A stretch of 64,000 bases of DNA from Bdellovibrio sp. SKB1291214 (lineage in GTDB: Bacteria > Bdellovibrionota > Bdellovibrionia > Bdellovibrionales > Bdellovibrionaceae): the NCBI RefSeq assembly GCF_002209355.2, contig NZ_CP106855.1, forward strand, positions 1,674,001-1,738,000, in the 5' to 3' direction. The notes below the pieces were generated by a model. That model worked only from the letters and a program-made list of their open reading frames with translations, was not told the DNA's origin and ran no database searches. How positions within the stretch are numbered: the stretch's first letter is position 1; the number at the start of each line of letters is the position of its first letter. The position numbers and the translations under genes are program-made. Shown here in pieces: positions 23,824-33,681 of the stretch.

Positions 23824-25389
23824 CTACAAAGGGATATTGCCGTGCTTTTTAGCCGGAGTGATATCGCGTTTATTTTTAAGCATTTCCAAAGAGTCGATGA
23901 TGCGTTTACGAGTCAACGCTGGATCGATCACTTCGTCAGTATAACCCAACTCTGCAGATACATATGGATTTGAGAACTTTTGTTCATACTGAGCAGTCAG
24001 ACGTGCTTTTTCAGCAACTGGATCGCTTGCTTTATTGATCTCCTCGCGACTGATGATGCTTACTGCACCTTCAGCCCCCATCACTGCGATTTCTGCAGAA
24101 GGGTAAGCCAAGTTCACGTCAGATCTCAAAAGTTTAGAGCCCATTACAATGTAGGCACCACCGTATGCTTTACGAGTGATCACAGTGATTTTAGGAACTG
24201 TGGCTTCAGCGTATGCATACAACAATTTAGCACCGTGAGTGATGATACCATTCCACTCTTGATCTTTACCCGGCAAGAAGCCTGGAACGTCAACGAATGA
24301 AACAACTGGAATGTTGAAAGCATCACAGAAACGGATGAAGCGAGCTGCTTTACGAGAAGCCTCGATGTTCAAGCAACCAGCCAAGATGTTTGGTTGATTT
24401 GCGACGATACCAACAGGGCGACCATTAAATCGGGCGAAACCCACGATCACATTTTGTGCGAAGTGTTTGTGAACTTCAAGGAAGTAACCTTCGTCCACGC
24501 ACTCAGTGATGATTCCAAGCATGTCGTAAGGTTTCTTAGGATTGTCTGGGATCAAATTCATGATCGCTTCAGTCAAGCGGTCAGGGCGATCCGTGTTCGG
24601 CAATGCCGGGGCATCATCCAAGTTATTTGATGGAAGGAAGTTCATCAATTCACGGATTAGCAACAAGCAGTGCTTGTCATCTTCAGCTGCAAAGTGAGCG
24701 ACACCAGATTTCGCAGAGTGAGTTGTAGCTCCGCCCAGGTCTTCTTTAGTTACATCTTCATGAGTCACAGTCTTGATAACATCAGGACCAGTTACGAACA
24801 TATATGAAGTGTTCTTAACCATGAATACAAAGTCAGTGATAGACGGGGAGTAAACTGCGCCACCCGCGCATGGCCCCATGATTGCCGTGATTTGTGGAAC
24901 CAAACCAGAGGCCATCGTGTTGCGAGTAAAGATATCAGCGTAACCACCCAGAGATTCGATACCTTCTTGAATACGCGCGCCACCCGAGTCATTCAAAGAA
25001 ATAAAAGGAGCACCGTTCTTAATTGAAAGGTCCATCACTTTGCAGATTTTGTTTGCTTGAGTGCGTGACATAGATCCACCGATAACAGTGAAATCTTGTG
25101 AAGAGACATAAACCAATTTGCCGTTGATGCGACCGTAACCAGTTACTACGCCGTCGCCAGGAACAACATTTTTGTCCATGCCGAAGTTTGTGCAACGATG
25201 AGTAACGAAACGATCCATCTCAACAAAGCTACCTGGATCCAAAAGAACATCTAAACGCTCGCGTGCAGAAAGTCTGCCGCCTTGTTTGTGTTTCGCAACA
25301 CGAGCAGCACCGCCACCCGCCATCGCGGCTTCATTTCTTTTTTCTAGATCGGCAAGCTTCGCTTGAATGCCTGTAGATACTTCGCTCAT
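23824..25389 (-). CDS. acyl-CoA carboxylase carboxyltransferase (PccB-type)
   Basis: Transfers the carboxyl group from biotin to acyl-CoA. 521 residues containing fused beta and alpha crotonase-like halves: [20 protein letters not shown], the oxyanion-hole region [25 protein letters not shown], and in the second half [30 protein letters not shown]. The start at 25389 (MSEVSTGI) has AAGGA upstream; the in-frame extension to 25437 does not. First gene of a carboxyltransferase-carboxylase-carrier operon; in branched amino-acid or odd-chain fatty-acid catabolism the propionyl enzyme would feed succinyl-CoA. Confidence 0.95.
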   Translation of the reverse strand: MSEVSTGIQAKLADLEKRNEAAMAGGGAARVAKHKQGGRLSARERLDVLLDPGSFVEMDRFVTHRCTNFGMDKNVVPGDGVVTGYGRINGKLVYVSSQDFTVIGGSMSRTQANKICKVMDLSIKNGAPFISLNDSGGARIQEGIESLGGYADIFTRNTMASGLVPQITAIMGPCAGGAVYSPSITDFVFMVKNTSYMFVTGPDVIKTVTHEDVTKEDLGGATTHSAKSGVAHFAAEDDKHCLLLIRELMNFLPSNNLDDAPALPNTDRPDRLTEAIMNLIPDNPKKPYDMLGIITECVDEGYFLEVHKHFAQNVIVGFARFNGRPVGIVANQPNILAGCLNIEASRKAARFIRFCDAFNIPVVSFVDVPGFLPGKDQEWNGIITHGAKLLYAYAEATVPKITVITRKAYGGAYIVMGSKLLRSDVNLAYPSAEIAVMGAEGAVSIISREEINKASDPVAEKARLTAQYEQKFSNPYVSAELGYTDEVIDPALTRKRIIDSLEMLKNKRDITPAKKHGNIPL

Positions 25390-25469
25390 AAATTCCTTCT
25401 TTAACGTTTGAAAAAACGGAAGGCATATTTCTATCAATGAGCATTTGAGTAATCATCTTAAAACGACAG

Positions 25470-25497
25470 ACGCAGAGCATGTTTTTCTGCTCTGCGT
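25470..25497 (-). terminator. stem-loop after the subtilisin-like gene
   Basis: Arms ACGCAGAGCA (25470-25479) and TGCTCTGCGT (25488-25497). On the minus strand only CTGTCGTTTT follows, so it is a probable but not ideal terminator. Confidence 0.65.
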
Positions 25498-25518
25498 TCA
25501 GTAGGTATCTTGTTGAAT

Positions 25519-26754
25519 TTATGGGACTAACTGTCCAAGTACTTGAAGTGCCTTTTGAATATTGATTCGGCCTCGAGTTTTTACTTTAAACTCGTGTCCT
25601 GAAGTAACGTCAACCGATTGTTCGATAGCTGCTTTGATTTGCTGTGCCGTCGCGTTTGGCTTTGCACTCCATAAAAGTGCGGCAGCGCCCGACACGAATG
25701 GAGCAGCCATGCTTGTCCCATCCATATAAGTCGAGGAGTTACCTGGAATCGTACTCAAAATGTGTTCTCCAGGCGCGGCGACGTGGACAAGGTTGAAGCC
25801 ACTATTTGACCAAGAGGTCATAAAGTCACTCACACTAGAGGCAGCTACTGTGATTTGATTTGAAAGATTAAAAGAGGCTGGAAACTCTGGATACACATCG
25901 ATGTCACGCGCATCGTTACCAGCGGCGACAACAACAAGGATTCCTTTTGCTTCTAAGTTAATGAAAGCACTACGTAAGGATGAAACACAAGGTGCTCCAC
26001 CCCAACTTGCATTGATGATCTTAGCACCGCGACTAGCAGCATACTGAAGAGCTAACACGGCATCGCCCAAAGACCCACCACCATCATTGGCAATAAATTG
26101 TGCTGGAATAATTTGCGCACGGGGAGCAAGACCCGCCACCGGACCATAACTTGAATCAGCAGCAATGATGCCGGCTACGTGAGAACCATGCGGACTTGGA
26201 GATGACGTAGAAGCTGGGACCGAAACAAAGCTTGCGCCATAATAGTCATCTATCACGCCGTTGTTATCATCATCGATTCCGTTGTTTCGAATCTCGCCCG
26301 TATTGATGGCAATGCGGCCCGCAAGCTGAGGATGCGTGACATCCACATACGCATCAACGACAGCAACCTTAACTCCTTGACCATAAAAGCCTTGGGAATA
26401 TGCAGAGCTCGCTTTGATCATGCTCTGGCCCCATGTATCACTCACTGAAGAGCTCGCGTATTCTTTCACCGCTTCCGTTTGGATGCGACGATCGAATTCA
26501 ACACGACGAATTTTTTCCAATTGTGGTGCGATAAATTCTTTTTTGAAAGATTCCGCATCAGTGCCGGATTCGACAGTGAAACTGTCATCTTCCCATTGAA
26601 CGATAAATTTATTTTTGATCGCTTGTCCCATGCACGCTGCAGAATCAAGCGCAGTGCTATCGGAAAAAACGGTATCGGCAGATTTTTTGCTACAAGCTGT
26701 GAATACTAAGACGCAAGCAACCGCCGAGAGTATTTTCTGAACATCCATGTTCAC
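25519..26754 (-). CDS. subtilisin-family (S8) serine protease lipoprotein
   Basis: 411 residues. Lipoprotein signal ends at VFTAC (Cys21). A propeptide-like region runs from about 45 to 105 (FIVQWEDDSFTV). The catalytic domain shows Asp134 (VAVVDAYVD), His189 (PHGSHVAGI), oxyanion Asn280 (VAAGND) and Ser348 (DGTSMAAPF). A calcium-loop-like insert GIDDDNNGVIDD lies at 159-170. All catalytic residues are intact, so an active exported protease anchored to the outer or inner membrane is expected. It stands alone between stem-loops. Confidence 0.95.
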   Translation of the reverse strand: MNMDVQKILSAVACVLVFTACSKKSADTVFSDSTALDSAACMGQAIKNKFIVQWEDDSFTVESGTDAESFKKEFIAPQLEKIRRVEFDRRIQTEAVKEYASSSVSDTWGQSMIKASSAYSQGFYGQGVKVAVVDAYVDVTHPQLAGRIAINTGEIRNNGIDDDNNGVIDDYYGASFVSVPASTSSPSPHGSHVAGIIAADSSYGPVAGLAPRAQIIPAQFIANDGGGSLGDAVLALQYAASRGAKIINASWGGAPCVSSLRSAFINLEAKGILVVVAAGNDARDIDVYPEFPASFNLSNQITVAASSVSDFMTSWSNSGFNLVHVAAPGEHILSTIPGNSSTYMDGTSMAAPFVSGAAALLWSAKPNATAQQIKAAIEQSVDVTSGHEFKVKTRGRINIQKALQVLGQLVP

Positions 26755-26868
26755 TCCCTGTGCGGGCCCAAAGGTCCCATTAATGAGACTTCATGCTAAC
26801 CCACACAGGTTAATAGATCGGAAAAATTCGTCCCATTTTGAGGCTAGTTTATCCTTAAGCCCATAAAC

Positions 26869-26900
26869 AAAAGACCAAGGCGCTAGACCTTGGTCTTTTT
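26869..26900 (-). terminator. terminator after the unknown lipoprotein gene
   Basis: Twelve-base arms AAAAGACCAAGG (26869-26880) and CCTTGGTCTTTT (26888-26899), with A and T runs on opposite sides, so it can work in both directions. Confidence 0.88.
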
Positions 26901-26951
26901 GTTAACCGCAGAGGCATATTGCTGCTCCGCGATTTCCGTCATTGGGTGAAA

Positions 26952-27761
26952 TTAATAGCCTTGCCAGTCTTCGATTTGATCTCGCGGTGCGGAGTTTTCT
27001 GTTCCTTCAGTATCTTCGTCCTTAATATTCAAGCGGAAGGAATAAATCGGTTGAGCCCAAATATCTCGACAGGAAATGACGTAATCATAAAAGGAATTTG
27101 CCACATAACCTGGAACGGAGTTCGAAACCCTGCCAGCCGCACTTAGGGTGTTAGATGTAGCCCTGTTGTTGCCGGCGCTTTTACTGTTCGCCGAGGGAAT
27201 CGTTATGCTAAAGCTTCCCGTCGACCCACTCAAGACAATGTACTGACCTCCGGTTTTTGGATAGTCGCTATAAAGCATAGGGCCAGCTCCGCCCCAGCAC
27301 GCAGGGTTCGCGCGCGGCGCAGTCGCGCATTTAACTTTGTCTGACTCTCCAGGAGGAATATAATCATCAGAATTTGATTTTTGATAACCATAAACGCTAA
27401 AGCTGACTATTGCACAAGTGGCTGGCAGCTTCGATCCTAAGGTGATGATCAAGTCACTATAATATAGTTTGCCCTCAGGTATTAAGATGTCACATTCTTC
27501 TCTTGGACCTTCCGGGCTGTCAACAGACGTCAGAGCTTTACAGTGACCGTGTGTACTCAATGCGCCGGACTCATTTCCTTCCCATCGTGTCTGAACCCCA
27601 ACAAAAAGCGCGGTATCCTTCGGAGCCTCATCAAAGTTCACATCTTTAATTGCAGGTGTCGTAGAAGACGAACCAGTCTCTTTCTTAGGAGGTTCCCCAC
27701 AAGAAATGATAGTTGAAGAAACAGTCGGCAACATGATTGAAAATAAAATAAACTTTTTCAT
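26952..27761 (-). CDS. lipoprotein of unknown function
   Basis: 269 residues from the chosen ATG (27761). Signal MKKFILFSIMLPTVSSTIIS followed by lipobox Cys21 (IISC) and a Ser/Thr-rich linker. The mature part is beta-rich, with several Cys (HGHCKAL, REECDIL, ATCAIV, KVKCAT, ACWGG, VISCRD) that could form disulfides, indicating an envelope or surface protein. No family recognised. A start seven codons upstream is possible but lacks a Shine-Dalgarno. It is the only gene between two stem-loops. Confidence 0.8.
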   Translation of the reverse strand: MKKFILFSIMLPTVSSTIISCGEPPKKETGSSSTTPAIKDVNFDEAPKDTALFVGVQTRWEGNESGALSTHGHCKALTSVDSPEGPREECDILIPEGKLYYSDLIITLGSKLPATCAIVSFSVYGYQKSNSDDYIPPGESDKVKCATAPRANPACWGGAGPMLYSDYPKTGGQYIVLSGSTGSFSITIPSANSKSAGNNRATSNTLSAAGRVSNSVPGYVANSFYDYVISCRDIWAQPIYSFRLNIKDEDTEGTENSAPRDQIEDWQGY

Positions 27762-27875
27762 GTTTCTTCGTTCGGCAGACAAATAATCAAACTTTAATTG
27801 ATTTGTACAAATTCACTAAAAATTGTTTATTTTCAGTCGAGAAATCTGAACTCTTGGATATGGAGTCACACCTAA

Positions 27876-27895
27876 GGCTGTTTATATAAACAGCC
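27876..27895. terminator. perfect 20-bp palindrome after the PNP gene
   Basis: GGCTGTTTATATAAACAGCC reads the same on both strands and lies six bases after the purine nucleoside phosphorylase stop. No T-run follows, so termination is uncertain. Confidence 0.5.
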
Positions 27896-27901
27896 CCAAG
27901 T

Positions 27902-28717
27902 CTAGATATTTGTGATGAATTCTTTAAGGAACGATGTGAATTGAATCTCTACGCGTTTCGCTGTTTCAGTTACTTCATCGTGAGATAATTTTTGCGAAGA
28001 CATACCAGCTGCTAAATTTGTGATGCAGCTAAGTGCAGAAACGCGCAGACCCAAATGATTTGCAGCGATGGTTTCAGGAACAGTACTCATTCCGACGGCC
28101 TTGCCACCGATCAATTTCAAGTAACGAACTTCAGCAGGAGTTTCATACGTAGGACCACTCACACCACAGTAAATACCTTTGTGATAGCGAGTTCCTTGTT
28201 TTTGCAGAACTTGCTCCATGATTGTGATTAAGCGTTTGTCGTAAGCTTCAGTCATGTCTGGGAAGCGAGGGCCAAGTTCCTTAATGTTCGGTCCCATCAA
28301 AGGATTCGTGCCCATCAAATTGATGTGATCTTCGATGATCATAAAATCACCTGCTTGCATGCTTTCACCAAAGCCGCCAGCGGAGTTAGTCAAAATCAAA
28401 GTCTCAATTCCAAGCATTGCAAGGGTTCTAGTTGGGAACACAACACTTTCCATGCTGTGACCTTCATAGTAGTGATTGCGCCCCTGCAAAATCACGATTG
28501 ATTGACCGTTGATTTTTCCGAAAATCAAATTACCAGAGTGACCTTCAACTGTGGGAGGGGAGAAGTGCGGGATATCTTTATAGGGAATTGTTGTTTCAAC
28601 TTCCACATCCTTAACAAAGGCACCCAAACCTGAACCTAGAACGACACCGATCTTCGGTTTCGCCGAAGTTTTAGTACGGATGAAGCTGATCGATTCTTGT
28701 AGATTATTGAGTACCAA
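27902..28717 (-). CDS. purine nucleoside phosphorylase
   Basis: Phosphorolysis of inosine and guanosine (and deoxy forms) to base and (deoxy)ribose-1-phosphate. 271 residues of the trimeric PNP family: VVLGSGLGAFV (25-35), GHSGNLIFG, GRNHYYEGHS, TNSAGGFGESM, GPTYETPAEVR and GMSTVPE (purine-binding region). The start codon is TTG with AGGAG six bases upstream. Third gene of deoC-deoA-PNP, 25 bases after deoA. The trio converts deoxynucleosides to bases and, via DeoC, to acetaldehyde and glyceraldehyde-3-phosphate. DeoB, which links deoxyribose-1-P to DeoC, is not in this window. Confidence 0.94.
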   Translation of the reverse strand: MVLNNLQESISFIRTKTSAKPKIGVVLGSGLGAFVKDVEVETTIPYKDIPHFSPPTVEGHSGNLIFGKINGQSIVILQGRNHYYEGHSMESVVFPTRTLAMLGIETLILTNSAGGFGESMQAGDFMIIEDHINLMGTNPLMGPNIKELGPRFPDMTEAYDKRLITIMEQVLQKQGTRYHKGIYCGVSGPTYETPAEVRYLKLIGGKAVGMSTVPETIAANHLGLRVSALSCITNLAAGMSSQKLSHDEVTETAKRVEIQFTSFLKEFITNI

Positions 28718-28742
28718 GTTGTTCTCCTAATGTCCTCGAGCT

Positions 28743-30062
28743 TTAGCTCAAAACTTTCAGTATCAAACTAGGCTTTGATACCTTTTGCAAGGAAATATTA
28801 ATCGCTGATTTTAGCATCGGCACTGCAGACGCAAGCAAATCTTGATCATCCCCGTGCAGAGTAAATAACGTGTCGCCCGATTTCACTTCATCACCGACTT
28901 TCGCGTGAAATTCAATCCCCGCGGTGGGAGCAATGATATCAGTCGTTTGCGCGCGACCAGCTTTGATTAAAATTCCGGCAACACCGATCGCTTCCGTATG
29001 GAAACCTTGTATAAAGCCTGATTTTTCAGAGGTGATTTTCATGCTGTATTTCGGTTTTGGAACATTGCGAAGATCACCACCGTGAATTTTGCAAAGCTCC
29101 TCAAATTTCGCTAGCGCTTTCCCAGAAGTCAAAGTTTCCAAGGCGATTTGATAAGACTCTTCTTCAGTCTTACCGATACCAGCAAGCAACAGCATGTGGG
29201 CAGAAAGTCGCAGACTTAATTCACGAGTATCCTCATACAAATCGTAGCCCTGAGGGCCGATAAATTTTTCGTTCTTCATGATCGCAACGCACTCGTCAAC
29301 CTCTAAAGAGTTTCCGGCATAGCGACCCAATGGTTGATCCATATTCGTAAGCAGGGAAGTGACCTTTTTGCCGTAACCCTTAGCGATATTCATCAAATTC
29401 ACAGCAAGCTCTTCAGCCAATGCAGGAGTCTTCATGAATGCGCCAGACCCATACTTCACATCTAGCACTAAACCATCAATGCCCTCGGCCAACTTCTTAG
29501 ACATAATCGAGGCACAAATCAAAGGAAGGCTTTCAACCGTCGCCGTTACATCGCGAAGTGCATAGATTTTTTTATCCGCAGGGCAGATCTCTTTAGTTTG
29601 TCCGATGAAACAGATATTATTCTTACGAACAAGTTCAATAAATTCAGGCAAAGGTTTTTGAGTATTAAAGCCAGGAATAGCTTCTAACTTATCTAAAGTA
29701 CCACCGGTATGACCCAAGCCGCGGCCTGAAATCATCGGAACTGGAGCGCCGGCAGCAGCAACGATCGGCCCTAAGATCAAGCTGGTCTTATCTCCCACGC
29801 CACCTGTGGAATGCTTATCAACTTTGAATCCCTTTACTGAAGAGAAGTCGACAACTTCACCAGAATGAAGCATGGCTTTTGTCAGACCTAAAGTTTCTTC
29901 TTTAGTCATACCTTTGAAAAAAATCGCCATCAACAGAGCAGACATTTGATAATCAGGAATAGAGCCCCGAGCATATCCAAGAATAAATTCTTCGATTTCA
30001 TCAGACGTTAATTCGCCACCATTACGTTTCTTTTTAATAATTTCAGCAGGAAGGAAAGACAT
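28743..30062 (-). CDS. deoA: thymidine / pyrimidine-nucleoside phosphorylase
   Basis: Cleaves thymidine (or pyrimidine nucleosides) with phosphate. 439 residues: KHSTGGVGDKTSLILGP phosphate-binding loop (about 83-99), the signature SGRGLGHTGGTLDKLEAIPG (about 117-136), LVLDVKYGSGAF, and the C-terminal PYNP domain. Motifs alone do not separate DeoA from the broader pyrimidine-nucleoside phosphorylase. Its start overlaps the deoC stop by one base (TAATG), indicating co-translation. Confidence 0.95.
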   Translation of the reverse strand: MSFLPAEIIKKKRNGGELTSDEIEEFILGYARGSIPDYQMSALLMAIFFKGMTKEETLGLTKAMLHSGEVVDFSSVKGFKVDKHSTGGVGDKTSLILGPIVAAAGAPVPMISGRGLGHTGGTLDKLEAIPGFNTQKPLPEFIELVRKNNICFIGQTKEICPADKKIYALRDVTATVESLPLICASIMSKKLAEGIDGLVLDVKYGSGAFMKTPALAEELAVNLMNIAKGYGKKVTSLLTNMDQPLGRYAGNSLEVDECVAIMKNEKFIGPQGYDLYEDTRELSLRLSAHMLLLAGIGKTEEESYQIALETLTSGKALAKFEELCKIHGGDLRNVPKPKYSMKITSEKSGFIQGFHTEAIGVAGILIKAGRAQTTDIIAPTAGIEFHAKVGDEVKSGDTLFTLHGDDQDLLASAVPMLKSAINISLQKVSKPSLILKVLS

Positions 30063-30724
30063 TAGTAGCCTCCTTGAGATTGTTGACCTTGAATAAGAGC
30101 GACACCCGAGCTAGTTCCCAAACGAGTTGCACCCGCAGCAATAAGTGCGACAGCTTGTTCTGCACTTTTCACACCGCCGGATGCTTTTACTTCCAACTTG
30201 TCGCCGACGACAGATTTCATAAGTTTTACATCTTCGACTGTGGCGCCTCCGCCAGCAAAGCCCGTGCTTGTTTTAACAAAGTGAGCGCCAGCCTCTAATG
30301 CAGCCTTACATGCCAAAGTTTTTTCTTCATCATTAATCAATGATGTCTCAATGATAACTTTAACTTTCGCTCCACCCGCCGCTTGAACAACAGCCCTAAT
30401 GTCATCACGAACATAGTCCACGCGACGATCTTTAAGTGCACCAATCTGCACGACCATATCAATCTCTTGCGCTCCATTTGCAATTGCAGTGCGAGTTTCA
30501 AAGGCTTTGCTAACAGTGTCCATGGCACCCAAAGGGAAACCAACAACACAGCAAACTTTAACGTCAGAGTCCCGCAACAGTTCCGCACATTGCTTCACAT
30601 AGGAAGTATTCACGCAAACACTAAAGAACTTGTGCTCGATGGCTTCTTTACAAAGCTTTTCAATTTGCGCGGCCTGCGCTTCGGGTTTCAAAAGAGTGTG
30701 ATCGATAAATTTATTTAGTTGCAA
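30062..30724 (-). CDS. deoC: deoxyribose-phosphate aldolase
   Basis: Class I aldolase splitting 2-deoxyribose-5-phosphate to acetaldehyde and glyceraldehyde-3-phosphate. 220 residues, TIM barrel: IDHTLLKPEA (8-17), CVVGFPLG, the region KVIIETSLI, Schiff-base Lys in HFVKTSTGFAGGGAT, and VKASGGVKSAEQA with the second Lys. The start codon is TTG (complement of 30722-30724) with GAGG seven bases upstream. It heads the salvage operon. An AAGGTACCTT palindrome at 30756-30765 lies just upstream and could be an operator or chance. Confidence 0.95.
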   Translation of the reverse strand: MQLNKFIDHTLLKPEAQAAQIEKLCKEAIEHKFFSVCVNTSYVKQCAELLRDSDVKVCCVVGFPLGAMDTVSKAFETRTAIANGAQEIDMVVQIGALKDRRVDYVRDDIRAVVQAAGGAKVKVIIETSLINDEEKTLACKAALEAGAHFVKTSTGFAGGGATVEDVKLMKSVVGDKLEVKASGGVKSAEQAVALIAAGATRLGTSSGVALIQGQQSQGGY

Positions 30725-30755
30725 GCTAGTACCTCGACTTCAGATTCAAAAGAAA

Positions 30756-30765
30756 AAGGTACCTT
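30756..30765. repeat. 10-bp palindrome upstream of deoC
   Basis: AAGGTACCTT, about 32 bases before the deoC start, in the expected promoter region. It shares GGTAC with the nuoN tandem repeat. Operator function is only a possibility. Confidence 0.3.
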
Positions 30766-30789
30766 ACAATAAACTCAAGGGCAATCTAT

Positions 30790-30823
30790 GAAAAAAGAAG
30801 AGCCCTTGGATTTGCCAAGGGCT
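30790..30823 (-). terminator. rho-independent terminator of pilT
   Basis: Arms AGCCCTTGG (30801-30809) and CCAAGGGCT (30815-30823); on the minus strand the stem is followed by CTTCTTTTTT. Confidence 0.9.
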
Positions 30824-30855
30824 CGTTGTGTGTATGAATGTATATGCCGAAAATA

Positions 30856-31941
30856 TTAGCCAGTTTTTGCTTTTGTTCCGCCAGCCATCGTTTGTATTGC
30901 AGTGTCGGCGCTGGATTGACCCAGGAATGTCTTAGCATCGGCAGCAGACACTTTTCCTTTGCGAACCAAGTCTTCGATGTATTTCTCAAACAAGATCATA
31001 CCTTGACTTGAACCTGTTTGCATCGCAGATGCCACCTGATGGAATTTACCTTCACGAATCAAATTCGAAATGGCTTTTGTATTACGCATGATTTCGTAAG
31101 CAGCGACACGACCTTGACCATCCGCACGCGAGAACAGAGTTTGCGCGACAACTCCGCGCAAAGATTCTGCAAGCATGGTTCTGATCTGAGCTTGTTGTCC
31201 CGCAGGAAACACGTCGATGATACGGTCAATAGTTTTCGCAGCACTGTTGGTATGTAGAGTACCAAACACGATGTGACCTGTTTCCGCAGCAGTTAACGCC
31301 AAACCGATCGTTTCCAAGTCACGCAACTCACCCACCAGCAAGATATCCGGGTCTTCACGGAGTGCAGCTTTTAGTGCATTTGCGAAAGTTTTAGTATGGC
31401 TACCAACTTCACGTTGATTTACCAATGATTTAATATTGGGATGCACGAACTCGATCGGATCTTCCACCGTGATAATGTGAGCTTCACGAGTTAGATTGAT
31501 TTGATGGATCATTGCCGCAAGAGTTGTGGATTTACCAGAACCCGTGGGACCCGTAACCAAAATCAAACCACGGTCACAATCAATCATATCTAATACCGCT
31601 GGAGGAACTCCAAGTTCTTGCGCGGTTTTAATTTTTTCAGGAATGATACGCATAACTGCGCCAAGGCCCTTACGCTGCATGAACACGTTGCAACGGAAAC
31701 GCCCAACACCTGGAAGAGTATAGGCAAAATCCAGCTCCCACTTTTCAACGAAGGCCTTTTTTTGTTTCTCGGACAGTATTTCGAAGATCAGACCTTGAAC
31801 GTCTTGATTAGAAAGTTCGCGGTAATTCAACGGAACCATGTTACCGTGCAGGCGCAGATAGGGTGCGGCACCGCTCGTTACGTGCAAGTCGGAAGCGCCT
31901 TGCTCAACCATGAGTTTAAACAGTTCATCAATCGTTGCCAT
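30856..31941 (-). CDS. pilT: twitching motility ATPase PilT
   Basis: Hexameric ATPase that powers type IV pilus retraction. 361 residues: N-terminal PAS-like domain, Walker A GPTGSGKST (131-139), Asp box ITVEDPIEF, Walker B DPDILLVGELRD, His box TGHIVFGTLHTNSAAKTIDR, and the PilT-specific AIRNLIRE-like motif here read as AISNLIREGK. The tail is Thr/Ala/Gly-rich. GGGAGAAT precedes the start. It is divergent from the RNase G gene. Bdellovibrio uses type IV pili in prey entry and is known to carry more than one PilT; which copy this is cannot be told here. Confidence 0.96.
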   Translation of the reverse strand: MATIDELFKLMVEQGASDLHVTSGAAPYLRLHGNMVPLNYRELSNQDVQGLIFEILSEKQKKAFVEKWELDFAYTLPGVGRFRCNVFMQRKGLGAVMRIIPEKIKTAQELGVPPAVLDMIDCDRGLILVTGPTGSGKSTTLAAMIHQINLTREAHIITVEDPIEFVHPNIKSLVNQREVGSHTKTFANALKAALREDPDILLVGELRDLETIGLALTAAETGHIVFGTLHTNSAAKTIDRIIDVFPAGQQAQIRTMLAESLRGVVAQTLFSRADGQGRVAAYEIMRNTKAISNLIREGKFHQVASAMQTGSSQGMILFEKYIEDLVRKGKVSAADAKTFLGQSSADTAIQTMAGGTKAKTG

Positions 31942-32078
31942 TCTATTCTCCCTAAATGGTCTAATTCAGTGATCTTTTCGGTAAGTTGTGCTCTAATGTT
32001 TAAATATTAATTGCTCTCACGATTGTTTCTGGACTATTGAAGAGAGATTGTCCCGTACGTTGCCTCAGGAGGAACCCC

Positions 32079-33596
32079 GTGTCCGCAGAAATTCTCATCA
32101 ATGTTAGACCTCAAGAAACACGAGTTGCCTATGTCGAGGGCGGAATTTTATCTGATTTAAAAATCGAACGTAAAACCTCACCCACTTTGGTCGGGTCCAT
32201 TCATCGCGGAACCGTGATCCGCGTGCTTCCGGGAATGCAGGCAGCTTTCGTAGACATTGGTCTGGAGAAGGCAGCCTTCTTATACGTGGGTGATATTCGC
32301 GAAGACGTCGATGATAACTTCCTATCAAGTGTTGATCGAGAAGAGCCACTTGAAGAGGGTGACGACGATAAACCTCATTCCCATCATGTGAAAACACCAA
32401 TCCAAGATTTAGTGAAAGAAGGCCAAAGTATTTTGGTTCAAGTTTCCAAAGATCCATTGGGAACTAAGGGTGCGCGATTAACGACGCACTTGTCATTGCC
32501 AGGTCGATTCGTAGTGTTTCTGCCAACGGTGCGCCATCTGGGAATTTCTCGTCGTATCGAAGACGAGGCAGAACGCGAAAGACTTCGCCAGCTTGTTCAA
32601 AAAATCAATCCATCAGGTGGAGTCATCGTCCGCACTGCGGGTGATGGCGCCTCTGAAGAAATGCTGAAAGCCGACATCGAATACCTAGATCGTTTGAGTA
32701 AAGAAATTTTCAAAAACTACGAGAAAAAGAAAACTCCCGGGGCCCTACATACAGAGCTGGATGTAGAGCTTCGTGCCCTTCGCGATATGATGAGTGAAGA
32801 AGTCACTAGCGTGTGGGTTGATGATATCGAGATTCATAAAAAAGTTGTGAAATTCGTTTCCCAATTCATGCCTAAGTACAAACAAAACATCGTGCTTTAT
32901 GAAGAGAAAAAACCTCTTTTCGATTTATACGATATTGATATCGAAATCTCTCGGTCCATGGAAAGAAAGATCTGGTTGAAATCCGGCGGTTACATTGTTA
33001 TCGACGAAGCAGAAGCTTTAGTCGTGATCGACGTTAATACGGGTAAATTCGTTGGCAAAAAAGACCTCGAAGACACGATTCTTAAAACCAATTTGGAAGC
33101 CGTTCGCGAAACTGCACATCAACTTCGTATTCGTAATTGCGGTGGTATTATCATCATCGATTTTATCGATATGGAAAAAGAATCCCATCGTGAAAAAGTG
33201 ATGGAGGCCTTGGCAGAAGACTTGGGTAAAGACCGCGCGCGCACGAACATCGTTTCAATGTCTCAATTGGGTTTAGTTGAAATGACTCGTAAACGCATTC
33301 GTCCAAGCTTGATCAAGACATTGTGTGAACCTTGTTCATACTGTGACGGCAAGGGTTACATCAAACGTAAATCCACAGTGGCAAACGAAATTTTCCGCGA
33401 GCTTGAGCGTGATGCCGATATGCTCATCAATAAAAAGACTAACGTTGTTATCCACTGTCATGGTGACGTGACAGATTGGATTTATGAGGTCGAGGGCGAA
33501 AGTTTAGAAAATATTGAAAAGAAACTCGGTCGTTCGGTGGCATTCAAAATCGAACCAAATTACCACTTAGAACAATACGAGATATTCTTCGTCTAA
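32079..33596 (+). CDS. rng: ribonuclease G/E family endoribonuclease
   Basis: Single-strand-specific endoribonuclease of rRNA maturation and mRNA decay. 505 residues, matching RNase G; the long C-terminal degradosome scaffold of RNase E is absent. S1-like domain at the N-terminus (GSIHRGTVIRVLPGMQAAFVDIGL is the usual opening), catalytic Asp residues in VVIDVNTGKF and IIIIDFIDM, and the zinc-link CEPCSYCDGKGY. The start is GTG at 32079, with AGGAGGA (32067-32073) 5 bases upstream; an upstream TTG in frame has no such site. Followed by an imperfect terminator. Confidence 0.95.
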   Translation: MSAEILINVRPQETRVAYVEGGILSDLKIERKTSPTLVGSIHRGTVIRVLPGMQAAFVDIGLEKAAFLYVGDIREDVDDNFLSSVDREEPLEEGDDDKPHSHHVKTPIQDLVKEGQSILVQVSKDPLGTKGARLTTHLSLPGRFVVFLPTVRHLGISRRIEDEAERERLRQLVQKINPSGGVIVRTAGDGASEEMLKADIEYLDRLSKEIFKNYEKKKTPGALHTELDVELRALRDMMSEEVTSVWVDDIEIHKKVVKFVSQFMPKYKQNIVLYEEKKPLFDLYDIDIEISRSMERKIWLKSGGYIVIDEAEALVVIDVNTGKFVGKKDLEDTILKTNLEAVRETAHQLRIRNCGGIIIIDFIDMEKESHREKVMEALAEDLGKDRARTNIVSMSQLGLVEMTRKRIRPSLIKTLCEPCSYCDGKGYIKRKSTVANEIFRELERDADMLINKKTNVVIHCHGDVTDWIYEVEGESLENIEKKLGRSVAFKIEPNYHLEQYEIFFV

Positions 33597-33606
33597 TTTT
33601 GAAACG

Positions 33607-33637
33607 CACCGTCCTTAAAAAGGTCGGTGTTTTTCTT
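33607..33637 (+). terminator. terminator of the RNase G gene
   Basis: Imperfect stem CACCGTCCTT / AAGGTCGGTG (one mismatch) followed by TTTTTCTTT. Confidence 0.75.
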
Positions 33638-33681
33638 TGTAAGCCGTTCATTTTACACTCTAATTGTCCGACCAGAGTACT

